A stretch of 64,000 nt of DNA. Source: Pseudomonas oryzihabitans NBRC 102199 (GTDB taxonomy: Bacteria > Pseudomonadota > Gammaproteobacteria > Pseudomonadales > Pseudomonadaceae). Made by a program: the position numbers and the translations under genes. Within the stretch, counting starts at the first letter, position 1. Every line of letters begins with the position of its first letter. Where the stretch lies: assembly GCF_000730625.1 (NCBI RefSeq), contig NZ_BBIT01000002.1, positions 1 through 64,000 of the forward strand. The letters are read 5' to 3'. The notes beneath the pieces are model-generated. The model was given only the letters and a program-made list of their open reading frames with translations. It ran no database searches and was not told the DNA's origin. This document shows, piece after piece, positions 34,616 through 42,894 of the stretch.

Positions 34616-35395
34616 TCAGCGCAGCGCCATCCAGATCAGCAGCGCGGCCTGGAACAGGCAGAACACCGCCAGGCAGCCGATGGCGAAGCGCAGCGAGATG
34701 TCATCGCGGCGATAGAGGGCGATGCGGTCCTCCAGCTGGCGCAGACTGGCATCGCGCTCGTCGATCACCCGGTCGCACTGCTCCAGCAGGGTGGCACCGT
34801 CCAGCAGCGACAGCAGCTGCACCTTGTCGGCATTCCAGTCCTCGCGCAGCTGGCTGACCCGGGCGGCCCGGCAGAGCTGCTGACGCTCGTCATCCGCCGC
34901 CGTCTCGACGGTGAAGCCCTGGGCGCCGAGCACGTGGTCGCGGCGCTTGCGGCTGTCTTCGTCGAGGGCGTCGCGGCGCGCCAGGGGCAGGTCCTGCACC
35001 CGGTAGTGGCTCCAGCGCAGGCGTGCCCAGGCGGCCGCCCGCGCCAGTATAAAGCGTCCCAGGCCGCGTTCTTCCGGCTCGATCTGCAGACCGCGCTCCG
35101 GGCCGAGGCGGATTTCGCCTTGGCGATGGTCGACCCAGACCTCCAGCACGTTCACCTCGCGGTGCAGCAGCTGACCGGGAATCTGCACCGTCAGCCGCAG
35201 CAGGCTTTCCTCGTCACCATGGCGCTCGACCAGGCCGAGTTGCACGAAGCGCAGCGGGCGCGCGCCGACCCGGCGATCCGCCGGCTGCGGCATCAGCCGC
35301 AGCAGCTGAAAGCGCTCCGGCGGCAGGCTGGCCCAGGGATGGGGCTCGTTGGGTGCGGCCTCGACGGCCGGTGATGCGTGATCGGGGGTGTCCAC
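34616..35395 (-). CDS. Hypothetical protein with C-terminal membrane helix
   Basis: 259 aa, family not recognised. Residues 1-140 look like a soluble beta-rich domain (RPLRFVQLGLVERHGDEESLLRLTVQI, EVNVLEVWVDHRQGEIRLG, ERGLGRFILARAAAWARLRWSHYRV). Residues 150-230 are charged helix, possibly coiled coil (ADKVQLLSLLDGATLLEQCDRVIDERDASLRQLEDRI). The end is a single helix FAIGCLAVFCLFQAALLIWMAL, so it should be a tail-anchored inner-membrane protein. It lies between the acylase-family gene and an alpha/beta hydrolase on the same strand, not overlapping. Confidence 0.75.
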   Translation of the reverse strand: MDTPDHASPAVEAAPNEPHPWASLPPERFQLLRLMPQPADRRVGARPLRFVQLGLVERHGDEESLLRLTVQIPGQLLHREVNVLEVWVDHRQGEIRLGPERGLQIEPEERGLGRFILARAAAWARLRWSHYRVQDLPLARRDALDEDSRKRRDHVLGAQGFTVETAADDERQQLCRAARVSQLREDWNADKVQLLSLLDGATLLEQCDRVIDERDASLRQLEDRIALYRRDDISLRFAIGCLAVFCLFQAALLIWMALR

Positions 35396-35438
35396 GGACG
35401 GGCTCCAGCGGGTGCGCCGCCTGGGCGCCTTTGCTGGC

Positions 35439-36407
35439 TTATCGGCCGGCGCGCGAGGAACCTGAGCGCGCGACGAAGGCGGTCACGCGCTCGACCAGCG
35501 CGCGGGCCAGGGGCAGGTTGGGATCGTCGTAGCTGGGCAGTTGCGCCTGGAAGTCCGCCGGGGTGATGCGCAGCATGTGGTTCATGCCGGCAATGATGGC
35601 CAGTTCCGCATCCGGTTTGGCGCGCTGCAGGGCGCGGGCATCGTCGACCTCCACCTGGATGTCATGGGTGCCCTGGACGATCAGCGCCGGCGCGTGGATG
35701 CCGGCGAAGGCCCTGGCCGGATCCTGGCGGAACAGCGAGATCAGATAGGGCTGGACGCTGGGGCGGAACAGCACCAGCAACTCCTTCGGCACCTCGGGCA
35801 CCGGGGTGCCGCGCAGCAACTGGTCGATGATCCACTGGGCGCTGGCCAGGCCGGCCGGCGACAGCTTGCCCGCCAACTGCTCGCGCAGCACCACGTCGAT
35901 GGGCCGGCCGCTGCCGGCCAGGGTCACTACCCCGGCGACCGGCACCTGGTCGGCCGCCAGACTGGCGATCAGGGCGCCTTCACTGTGGCCGAGCAGGATC
36001 ACCGCGGAAAAGCGCGGATCGGCGCGCAGCAGCCGGATCCAGCCGACCAGGTCGTCGACATAGCGCTCCACGCTGAGGCGACTCTCGTCCGGCTCGGCGC
36101 TGCGACTCTCGGCCACGCCGCGCTTGTCGAAGCGCACGCTGGCGATCCGCTGCCGGCCCAGGGCCTCGGCCAGCCGCTGCAGGGCCGCGTTGCGCGCGCC
36201 GGGGGCGTTGCCGTTGCGATCGATGGGCCCCGAGCCGGAAACGAAGAGCACCACCGGTTGCGGCCTGTCGCTACGGGGCAGGATCAGACTGCCCTTGAGT
36301 ACACCGCTGCCGGTGTCGAGCTGGAGGGGACGATAGAGCACGGGATCGGCCGCCGTGGCGAGGGCGGGCAGGGCGAGGCACAGCAGCAGGGAGAACAGCA
36401 GACGCAT
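35439..36407 (-). CDS. Secreted alpha/beta hydrolase
   Basis: 322 aa with signal peptide LLFSLLLCLALPALATA. The catalytic triad is readable: nucleophile Ser in ILLGHSEGALIA, acid Asp in IVQGTHDIQVEV, and His in GMNHMLRIT. The oxyanion segment VVLFVSGSGPIDRNGN and the RFDKRGVAESR segment are typical of the YfhR/DUF-type serine hydrolases. Substrate unknown; serine aminopeptidase or esterase activity would fit. It is divergent from aroC with about 135 bp between. Confidence 0.88.
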   Translation of the reverse strand: MRLLFSLLLCLALPALATAADPVLYRPLQLDTGSGVLKGSLILPRSDRPQPVVLFVSGSGPIDRNGNAPGARNAALQRLAEALGRQRIASVRFDKRGVAESRSAEPDESRLSVERYVDDLVGWIRLLRADPRFSAVILLGHSEGALIASLAADQVPVAGVVTLAGSGRPIDVVLREQLAGKLSPAGLASAQWIIDQLLRGTPVPEVPKELLVLFRPSVQPYLISLFRQDPARAFAGIHAPALIVQGTHDIQVEVDDARALQRAKPDAELAIIAGMNHMLRITPADFQAQLPSYDDPNLPLARALVERVTAFVARSGSSRAGR

Positions 36408-36542
36408 GGCGAGAAGGGCACCGGAGAGTTGGGGTGTGGGGGCCTATCCCGCACACAATCCGTGTAAAAGACCACGGCGCGTGTAAAATCGCCCATTCCC
36501 AATTTGAATCTATACCTTTCACCCGTAGCGCGGAGCCCTCGC

Positions 36543-37634
36543 ATGTCCGGCAATACCCTCGGCACGCTGTTTACCGTCACCACCGCCGGCGAAAGCCATG
36601 GCCCGGCGCTGGTCGCCATCGTCGACGGTTGCCCACCCGGACTGCCCCTGGACCTCGCCGACCTGCAGCGCGACCTGGATCGGCGCAAGCCCGGTACCAG
36701 CCGCCATACGACCCAGCGCCAGGAAGCGGACGAGGTGGAGATCCTTTCCGGGGTCTTCGAGGGCGTCACCACCGGTACCCCCATCGGCCTGCTGATCCGC
36801 AACACCGACCAGAAGTCCAAGGATTACTCGGCGATCAAGGACCTGTTCCGCCCGGCCCATGCCGACTACGCCTACCACCACAAGTACGGCCTGCGCGACT
36901 ACCGTGGCGGCGGTCGCAGCTCGGCGCGGGAGACCGCCATGCGCGTGGCGGCAGGCGCCATCGCCAAGAAGTACCTGGCCAGCCAGGGCATCCGGGTGCG
37001 CGGCTACATGAGCCAGCTGGGTCCCATCGAGATCCCCTTCAAGACCTGGGACAGCGTGGAAGAGAACGCCTTCTTCAGCCCCGATCCGGACCGGGTGCCG
37101 GAGCTGGAGGCCTACATGGACCAGCTGCGCCGCGATCAGGATTCTGTGGGTGCGCGCATCACCGTGGTCGCCGACGGCGTGCCGCCGGGGCTGGGCGAGC
37201 CGATCTTCGATCGCCTGGACGCCGAGCTGGCCTATGCGCTGATGAGCGTCAACGCGGTGAAGGGCGTCGAGATCGGCGCCGGTTTCGCCAGCGTCGCCCA
37301 GCGCGGCACCGAGCACCGGGACGAACTGACCCCGGAAGGCTTCCTGTCCAACAACGCCGGTGGCGTGCTCGGCGGCATCTCCTCCGGCCAGCCCATCGTC
37401 GCCCACCTGGCGCTGAAGGCCACCTCCAGCATCACCACCCCGGGGCGTTCCATCGACGTCCACGGCCAACCGGTGGATATCATCACCAAGGGTCGCCACG
37501 ATCCCTGCGTGGGCATCCGCGCCACGCCCATCGCCGAGGCGATGATGGCCCTGGTGCTGATGGATCACCTCTTGCGTCACCGCGCCCAGAACGCCGAGGT
37601 GCGGGTGGGCACGCCCGTCCTACCGCAACTCTGA
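36543..37634 (+). CDS. aroC: Chorismate synthase
   Basis: A 363-aa enzyme converting EPSP to chorismate with reduced FMN. All three family signatures are present: [26 protein letters not shown]-type [24 protein letters not shown], and the C-terminal [17 protein letters not shown]. Length is normal. The ATG at 36543 follows an AT-rich stretch with GTGTAAAATC, a probable -10 region. It feeds aromatic amino acid and folate synthesis and, in this strain, entC at 1347. An MFS gene follows 14 bp later. Confidence 0.96.
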   Translation: MSGNTLGTLFTVTTAGESHGPALVAIVDGCPPGLPLDLADLQRDLDRRKPGTSRHTTQRQEADEVEILSGVFEGVTTGTPIGLLIRNTDQKSKDYSAIKDLFRPAHADYAYHHKYGLRDYRGGGRSSARETAMRVAAGAIAKKYLASQGIRVRGYMSQLGPIEIPFKTWDSVEENAFFSPDPDRVPELEAYMDQLRRDQDSVGARITVVADGVPPGLGEPIFDRLDAELAYALMSVNAVKGVEIGAGFASVAQRGTEHRDELTPEGFLSNNAGGVLGGISSGQPIVAHLALKATSSITTPGRSIDVHGQPVDIITKGRHDPCVGIRATPIAEAMMALVLMDHLLRHRAQNAEVRVGTPVLPQL

Positions 37635-37648
37635 TCAGCGGACGGACG

Positions 37649-38812
37649 ATGCCGGTTCCCTATTGGCGGCTGTCGGGCTTCTATTTCGCCTACTTCGCGC
37701 TGCTGGGGGCCACTGCGCCCTACCTGGGGCTGTACTTCCACCATCTGGGCTTTTCCGGTACCGCCATCGGCCAGCTGGTGGCCATCCCCATGTTGATGCG
37801 GGTGCTGGCGCCCAATCTCTGGGGCTGGCTGGCCGATCGCACCGGCCGCCGGCTGAGCATCGTCCGCCTGGGCGCCGCCTGCACCCTGCTGTGCTTTTCC
37901 GGCATCTACCTGGGCCAGGGCTTCGCCTGGCTGGCGCTGATCATGGCCGGACATGCCTTCTTCTGGCATGCGGTGCTGCCGCAGTTCGAAGCCATCACCC
38001 TGGCCCACCTGCGCGACCAGCCACAGCGCTATGGGCGTATCCGCCTCTGGGGCTCCATCGGCTTCATTGCCGCGGTGGCGGGACTCGGCTGGGCCTTCGA
38101 ATACGTCAGTCTGGATCTCTACCCGGCCTATCTGCTGCTGGTGATGGCGATCATCCTGCTCGCCTCGCTGGCGGTGCCGGGGGTCAAGGTCGATCCGGGC
38201 CAGCGCCCCGAGGCGCCGGCCGAGCCCTTCCTGACCACCCTGCGCCAGCCACGGGTGCTGGCCTTCTTCCTCGCCGCAGCGCTGATGCAGCTGTCCCACG
38301 GTCCTTATTACACGGTCTTCACCCTGCACCTGGAAGACCTCGGCTATGGCCGCGGCGTCATCGGCCAGCTCTGGTCGCTGGGGGTGGTCGCCGAGGTGCT
38401 GATCTTCCTGGTGATGCCGCAGCTGCTGGCGCGGCTGGCGCTCAACACCCTGCTGGTAGCCGCCTTTCTCATCGCCGCCGGGCGCTGGTTGCTGCTGGGC
38501 GCCTTGGCCGATCACCTGGCGGTGCTGCTGTTCGCCCAGTTGCTGCATGCGGCCACCTTCGGCTGCTTCCATGCCGCCGCCATCCAGTTCGTCCAGTCCC
38601 ATTTCGACCGCCGCCGCCAGGGCCAGGCCCAGTCGCTCTATGCCGCCCTGTCCGGGGCTGGCGGGGCGCTCGGCGCGCTGTATGCTGGCTATGCCTGGCA
38701 GGTGTCCGGTGCCCTTGCCGCCTTTGCCGGCGCCTCCCTGGCGGCGCTGGCCGGGGCCTTCCTCATCCTCTTGTCCGTTAGGTCCAGTACGAAAAGTGCC
38801 TGCGCTTGGTGA
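37649..38812 (+). CDS. MFS transporter, phenylpropionate-permease-like
   Basis: 387 aa, twelve helices, of the HcaT/MFS_1-like group: VPYWRLSGFYFAYFALLGATAPYLGLYF, GTAIGQLVAIPMLMRVLAPNLWGWLADRTGRR, RLWGSIGFIAAVAGLG, and QGQAQSLYAALSGAGGALGALYAGY are typical. The substrate is not clear. The stop is at 38810-38812, but an inverted-repeat element begins at about 38781, so the final ten or so residues (SSTKSACAW) come from the element. The original C-terminus may have been different. It is 14 bp after aroC and probably co-transcribed. Confidence 0.88.
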   Translation: MPVPYWRLSGFYFAYFALLGATAPYLGLYFHHLGFSGTAIGQLVAIPMLMRVLAPNLWGWLADRTGRRLSIVRLGAACTLLCFSGIYLGQGFAWLALIMAGHAFFWHAVLPQFEAITLAHLRDQPQRYGRIRLWGSIGFIAAVAGLGWAFEYVSLDLYPAYLLLVMAIILLASLAVPGVKVDPGQRPEAPAEPFLTTLRQPRVLAFFLAAALMQLSHGPYYTVFTLHLEDLGYGRGVIGQLWSLGVVAEVLIFLVMPQLLARLALNTLLVAAFLIAAGRWLLLGALADHLAVLLFAQLLHAATFGCFHAAAIQFVQSHFDRRRQGQAQSLYAALSGAGGALGALYAGYAWQVSGALAAFAGASLAALAGAFLILLSVRSSTKSACAW

Positions 38813-38922
38813 TGCTTCGTTGAAAAACACTTCGGAATGCTCATTTACCTCTCGTAAACTCCGCTTCCTCAGCGTTTTTCGCCTCGCCTGACCGTCGCTC
38901 GGCGACTTTTCGTACAGAACCA
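38781..38922 (+). repeat. 3'-end inverted-repeat element, copy 2 (about 142 bp)
   Basis: Ends GGTCCAGTACGAAAAGT and ACTTTTCGTACAGAACC are inverted repeats with 15 of 17 matches. The core CGGAATGCTCATTTACCTCT and GCTTCCTCAG is shared with copies 1 and 3. It covers the end of the MFS gene and stops just before the ribosome site of mtnB (positions approximate to one or two bases). Confidence 0.82.
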
Positions 38923-38935
38923 AGGAGAACCCTCC

Positions 38936-39550
38936 ATGATCCAGCAGCGTGAGCAACTGGCCCGGGAAATCATCGACGCCGGTCGCTTCCTCTATGGTCG
39001 CGGCTGGTCGCCGGCCACCAGCAGCAACTATTCGGTACGGCTGTCCGACAGCCGCCTGCTGCTGACCGTGTCCGGCAAGCACAAGGGCCAGCTGGAGCTG
39101 GACGACATCCTCGCCACCGATCTCGACGGTGCGCCGCTGGAGCCCAAGAAGCCCTCCGCGGAGACGGCGCTGCACACCCAGCTCTATCGCTGGCAGCCGG
39201 AGATCGGCGCCGTGCTGCACACCCATTCAGTGAACTCGACGGTGCTTTCGCGCCAGCTCGAAGGGGATCGCCTGCTGCTGGACGGCTACGAATTGCAAAA
39301 GGCCCTGCACGGCGTCACCACCCACGAGGTGCGGGTGGAGATCCCGGTGTTCGACAACGACCAGGACATCCCGCGCCTGGCCGACAAGGTGCAGACCTGG
39401 CTGAACGTGCATCCCGACTGCGTGGGGTACCTGATCCGCGGACACGGCCTCTATACTTGGGGCCCGCGCATGGCCGATGCCCTGCGCCACGTGGAAGCCT
39501 TCGAATTCCTCTTCGAATGCGAACTCAAGACCCGGAGCCTGCGTCCATGA
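38936..39550 (+). CDS. mtnB: Methylthioribulose-1-phosphate dehydratase
   Basis: A 204-aa class II aldolase-fold enzyme of methionine salvage. It dehydrates MTRu-1-P to the diketo intermediate. The zinc-binding pattern shows in LHTQLYRWQPEIGAVLHTHSVNS and GHGLYTWGPRMADALRHVEAFEFLFE; GRGWSPATSSNYSVRL is the usual N-terminal motif. AAGGAG precedes the ATG, directly after copy 2 of the repeat element. The stop overlaps mtnD. Confidence 0.94.
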   Translation: MIQQREQLAREIIDAGRFLYGRGWSPATSSNYSVRLSDSRLLLTVSGKHKGQLELDDILATDLDGAPLEPKKPSAETALHTQLYRWQPEIGAVLHTHSVNSTVLSRQLEGDRLLLDGYELQKALHGVTTHEVRVEIPVFDNDQDIPRLADKVQTWLNVHPDCVGYLIRGHGLYTWGPRMADALRHVEAFEFLFECELKTRSLRP

Positions 39551-40098
39551 GCCGACTGACCGTCTACCACGATGCCGAACCGCGCCAGCCGCTGAAGGTG
39601 ATCAGCGATGGCGAGCACATCGCCGCCACCCTGGCCGAGGTCGGGGTGCGTTTCGAGCGCTGGCAGGCCACCGCCCCGGTGGCACCCGGCGCCAGCCAGG
39701 ATGAGGTGATCGCCGCCTACCGGCCGGAGATCGATCGCCTCATCCAGGAGCGCGGCTACCAGACCGTCGACGTCATCAGCATGCATCCCGAGCATCCGCA
39801 GAAGGAGGCGCTGCGCGCCAAGTTCCTCGAAGAGCACCGGCACAACGAGGACGAGGTGCGCTTCTTCGTCGCCGGGCAGGGGCTCTTCACCCTGCACATC
39901 GACGATCACGTCTACGCCGTGCTTTGCGAGAAGGACGACCTCATCTCGGTGCCGGCCGGCACCCCGCACTGGTTCGACATGAGCGAGTCGCCGTCCTTTG
40001 TCGCCATTCGCCTGTTCGACAATCCCGACGGCTGGGTGGCCCACTTCACCGGCGTCGACATCGCCCAGCGCTTCCCGCGCCTGGAGGTCGAGGCGTGA
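39547..40098 (+). CDS. mtnD: Acireductone dioxygenase
   Basis: 183 aa, cupin-type metal enzyme of methionine salvage, cleaving acireductone to methylthio-oxobutanoate and formate with Fe (or to methylthiopropionate and CO with Ni). The metal site [13 protein letters not shown] holds HxH and Glu; the second His lies in AGTPHWFDM. Start ATG 39547 overlaps the mtnB stop; the stop overlaps the mtnC GTG. Length is normal. Confidence 0.95.
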   Translation: MSRLTVYHDAEPRQPLKVISDGEHIAATLAEVGVRFERWQATAPVAPGASQDEVIAAYRPEIDRLIQERGYQTVDVISMHPEHPQKEALRAKFLEEHRHNEDEVRFFVAGQGLFTLHIDDHVYAVLCEKDDLISVPAGTPHWFDMSESPSFVAIRLFDNPDGWVAHFTGVDIAQRFPRLEVEA

Positions 40099-40781
40099 CG
40101 ATCAAGGCCATCCTCACCGATATCGAAGGCACCACCAGCGCCGTCAGCTTCGTCTTCGACGTGCTCTTTCCCTATGCCCGCGAGCACCTGCCGGCGCTGG
40201 TGCGCGCCCAGGCCGGGGAGCCGGCGGTGGCGGAGCAGCTCGACGCCGTGCGCGCCGAAGCCGGCGAGCTGGACGCCGACGTGGAGCGGGTGATCGCCAT
40301 CCTCCTGGAATGGATCGCCACCGACCGCAAGGCCACCCCGCTCAAGGCCCTGCAGGGGCAGGTGTGGGAGCAGGGCTATCGCGCCGGCACCCTCAAGGGG
40401 CACGTCTATCCCGACGCGGTCCAGGCGCTGCGCCAGTGGCACGCGGCCGGGCTGCCGCTGTACGTCTATTCCTCGGGCTCGATACAGGCGCAGAAGCTGA
40501 TCTTCGGCTGCTCGGAGCACGGCGATCTCTCCCCTTTGTTTTCCGGGTATTTCGATACCCTGACCGGCGGCAAGCGCGACGCCGCGTCCTATGCGCGCAT
40601 TGCCTCGGCCACCACCCACGAGCCGGCGGACCTGCTGTTTCTTTCCGACGTGGTGGAAGAGCTGGATGCCGCGCGCCAGGCGGGTCTGCCGACCTGTGGC
40701 CTGGTGCGTGCCGGTGGCCAGCTCGGCGATCATCCGTGCGTGGCGTCCTTCGCTGACATCGATCTCGCGGCCTTCGCCTGA
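40095..40781 (+). CDS. mtnC: Enolase-phosphatase E1
   Basis: A 228-aa HAD-family enzyme that enolises and dephosphorylates the diketo intermediate to acireductone. The HAD nucleophile motif is [16 protein letters not shown]; later motifs are [12 protein letters not shown] and [18 protein letters not shown] at 40095 is used because it overlaps the mtnD stop and gives [12 protein letters not shown], the usual start; longer frames run into mtnD. The stop is followed directly by copy 3 of the repeat element. mtnA and mtnP-like genes are not in this window. Confidence 0.94.
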   Translation: MTIKAILTDIEGTTSAVSFVFDVLFPYAREHLPALVRAQAGEPAVAEQLDAVRAEAGELDADVERVIAILLEWIATDRKATPLKALQGQVWEQGYRAGTLKGHVYPDAVQALRQWHAAGLPLYVYSSGSIQAQKLIFGCSEHGDLSPLFSGYFDTLTGGKRDAASYARIASATTHEPADLLFLSDVVEELDAARQAGLPTCGLVRAGGQLGDHPCVASFADIDLAAFA

Positions 40782-40921
40782 GAGCCTGGACAAAGGCTGC
40801 TGCGCGTCGGCCAAACGGCGTTGAAAATGGCTTCGGAATGCTCATTTACCGCTTGTAAACTCCGCTTCCTCAGCCTTTTTCGCCTTGTTTGTCTCTAGCT
40901 CGCGAGCCTTTGCCCTGGCTC
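40782..40921 (+). repeat. 3'-end inverted-repeat element, copy 3 (140 bp)
   Basis: Ends GAGCCTGGACAAAGGCT and AGCCTTTGCCCTGGCTC pair with 15 of 17 matches. The core CGGAATGCTCATTTACCGCT and ACTCCGCTTCCTCAG matches copy 2. It begins the base after the mtnC stop codon. Confidence 0.85.
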
Positions 40922-41027
40922 TGAATACCCTCGGCCGGCGCCGCTGCCAAGCGAGCCGGCCGAACTCGACGCCGCTCTTGCCAGTCCCAATTGACGAGAC
41001 CTGTGTCCTCGCAACGGGAGTCGCGAC

Positions 41028-41243
41028 ATGATCAATTCCACCATTGGCGGTGTACTGGGCTTCATCGTCTTCCTGCTCGACATCTGGGCCATCGTCAACG
41101 TCATCCGCAGTGACAGCACCAGCAACGCCAAGATCGGCTGGACCGTGCTCATCATCGTGCTGCCGGTGATCGGCCTGATCGCCTGGGCGGCCGCCGGCCC
41201 GCGCGGCAATCGCTCGGCCACCGCGCCCACCCACAAGGGTTAG
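41028..41243 (+). CDS. Small membrane protein, PLDc_N-like
   Basis: 71 aa. Two hydrophobic helices (GGVLGFIVFLLDIWAIVNVI and GWTVLIIVLPVIGLIAWAAAG) are joined by RSDSTSNAKI, matching the phospholipase D N-terminal-like (PLDc_N) domain that also occurs as a free small protein. The ATG is preceded by a run ending AACGGGAG. It could be a membrane stress protein; function is unknown. It is a single gene, 97 bp before speE. Confidence 0.8.
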   Translation: MINSTIGGVLGFIVFLLDIWAIVNVIRSDSTSNAKIGWTVLIIVLPVIGLIAWAAAGPRGNRSATAPTHKG

Positions 41244-41280
41244 CCAGCACAACACTGGAGCCTGTCACATCCAGCTCTTA

Positions 41281-41307
41281 CAATGCCCGGCTTTTGGCCG
41301 GGCATTG
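41281..41307. promoter_or_regulatory. Hairpin in the speE leader
   Basis: CAATGCCCGG, seven-base loop, CCGGGCATTG: a perfect ten-base stem 33 bp before the speE ATG, overlapping a possible -10 element (TACAAT, 41279-41284). It has no T run, so termination is doubtful; a role in transcript stability or translation is possible. Confidence 0.4.
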
Positions 41308-41339
41308 CTCGTCTCGGCCTGCCACCTGCGGAGATCGAC

Positions 41340-42191
41340 ATGAGCGACTACCTGGAAACCCTCTACGACGGCTATGGCCAGCGCTTCACCGTCGAGCGCA
41401 TGCTGCACGAGGTGCGCACCGAGCATCAGCACCTGGTGATCTTCCAGAACGCCGTGCTGGGCAAGGTCATGGCCCTGGATGGCGTGATCCAGACCACCGA
41501 GGCCGACGAATTCATCTATCACGAGATGCTCACCCACGTGCCCCTGCTGGCCCATCCGGCGCCCAAGCGGGTGCTCATCATCGGCGGCGGTGACGGCGGC
41601 ATCCTGCGCGAAGTGGCCAAGCACCAGGGGGTCGAGCACATCACCATGGTCGAGATCGACGGTTCGGTGGTGGAGATGTGCAAGGAGCACTTCCCCGGCC
41701 ATTCCGCGGGTGCCTTCGAGGATCCGCGGCTGAATCTGGTGATCGACGACGGCATGAACTTCGTCGCCAACACCACCGAGCGCTACGACGTCATCATCTC
41801 CGACTCGACCGATCCCATCGGCCCGGCCGAGGTGCTGTTCTCGGAGAACTTCTACCAGGCCTGCCATCGCTGCCTGAACGAGGGTGGCGTGATGGTGGCC
41901 CAGAACGGTACCCCCTTCCTGCAACTGGACGAGGTCAGGACCACTGCCGGCCGGATGTCCGGGCTGTTCGCCGACTGGCACTTTTACCTGTCAGCGGTGC
42001 CTACCTACATAGGGGGCGTCATGACCCTCGCCTGGGGCAGCAAGGACGTGACCTTGCGTCGGCAAGATGCCGAAACCCTGGCGCAGCGCTACAGTGATAC
42101 AGGCATCCAGACCCGTTACTACACCCCGGAGCTGCATGCTGCTGCCTTTGCTCTACCTCGATACGTGCTGGAGGCCATCGGCAAGGCGTAA
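41340..42191 (+). CDS. speE: Polyamine aminopropyltransferase (spermidine synthase)
   Basis: 283 aa. The Rossmann-like fold binds decarboxylated SAM: VLIIGGGDGGILREV is the aminopropyl-donor site, ITMVEIDGSVVEMCKEHF holds the binding Glu/Asp, and YDVIISDSTDPIGPAEVLF carries the catalytic Asp. It transfers an aminopropyl group to putrescine. The ATG at 41340 gives MSDYLETLYDGYG, the family start; a longer frame runs through the leader hairpin. No speD is adjacent. rraB follows after about 100 bp. Confidence 0.93.
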   Translation: MSDYLETLYDGYGQRFTVERMLHEVRTEHQHLVIFQNAVLGKVMALDGVIQTTEADEFIYHEMLTHVPLLAHPAPKRVLIIGGGDGGILREVAKHQGVEHITMVEIDGSVVEMCKEHFPGHSAGAFEDPRLNLVIDDGMNFVANTTERYDVIISDSTDPIGPAEVLFSENFYQACHRCLNEGGVMVAQNGTPFLQLDEVRTTAGRMSGLFADWHFYLSAVPTYIGGVMTLAWGSKDVTLRRQDAETLAQRYSDTGIQTRYYTPELHAAAFALPRYVLEAIGKA

Positions 42192-42295
42192 GCCCTGGCG
42201 GTCGCGGCACCGTTCGAGTTTTCAGCCGCGACTCGCCGGACGTCGGTAGCTACGCTTCGGCGAGAAGATCATCCGAACCAGAGGAGGGTTGTCCT

Positions 42296-42637
42296 ATGTC
42301 CTTGTCGTTTGCCGATGATGTGAGCTTGAACCTGCTGCAGCGGATGAAGGAGGGCGGCTTCGATTTCGCCCGCTTCCATCCAATCGACTTCTTCGCCATC
42401 TTCGCCGATGAAGGCAAGGCCCGCATCGCTGCGGACCAGTTTCACGGCGAGTCCCTCAATGCCCAGGTGATGCCGCACGAAGAGGGGGGTTGGCATCTGC
42501 AGGTCAGCAAGGTGATGTTCGCCACCCACGCCACCATCGACGATTTCGAAAGCGATCTGGAAGCGGTGGTGGTGCCCCTGGGCGGCCAGCTCGACGGCTG
42601 GGGCGTGACCCAGGAAGTCAGCCGCAGCTCTGCCTGA
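42296..42637 (+). CDS. rraB: RraB-family regulator of ribonuclease E
   Basis: 113 aa. The acidic small protein family RraB binds RNase E and lowers its activity. The readable core is LLQRMKEGGFDFARFHPIDFFAIFADEGKARIAA and VMFATHATIDDFESDLEAVVVPLGGQLDGWGV, with the family's DGWGV ending. It is shorter than E. coli RraB (138 aa), lacking its acidic tail, which is common in pseudomonads. GAGG precedes the ATG. Monocistronic, followed by a GGCATCCC/GGGGATGCC hairpin. Confidence 0.88.
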   Translation: MSLSFADDVSLNLLQRMKEGGFDFARFHPIDFFAIFADEGKARIAADQFHGESLNAQVMPHEEGGWHLQVSKVMFATHATIDDFESDLEAVVVPLGGQLDGWGVTQEVSRSSA

Positions 42638-42894
42638 TCCAAGCCCTGCCGAGGCGGCATCCCGCCGGGGATGCCCGTCTCACCCTCTGAAATCACCCCG
42701 CCGCTCAATCATCGCACTTTCCGCCCGCCGCACCGTCTTAGGCTCATGACGGAAACGTTGCGGTGCATGCGCACGCTTACGTGCCTGGCTTTGGTGCACC
42801 GCGCGACCCGATGCCGCGCAAGAGCTTGATCTACAAGCCTCTTGCGCTGGCACGCGGCTTGCGAAGCTGCACCGTGGGTGACAAGGAGATCGGC

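Noticed and set aside
31636-34857. 1073-codon open frame on the plus strand over nasS and the acylase gene
   Set aside because: It crosses two real genes in antisense and has low-complexity Gly/Gln/Ala composition with no recognisable motif.
36461-36488. Direct repeat CGTGTAAAA before aroC as a regulator site
   Set aside because: Only two short copies 19 bp apart; equally likely to be part of a -10 region. Not strong enough to list as an operator.
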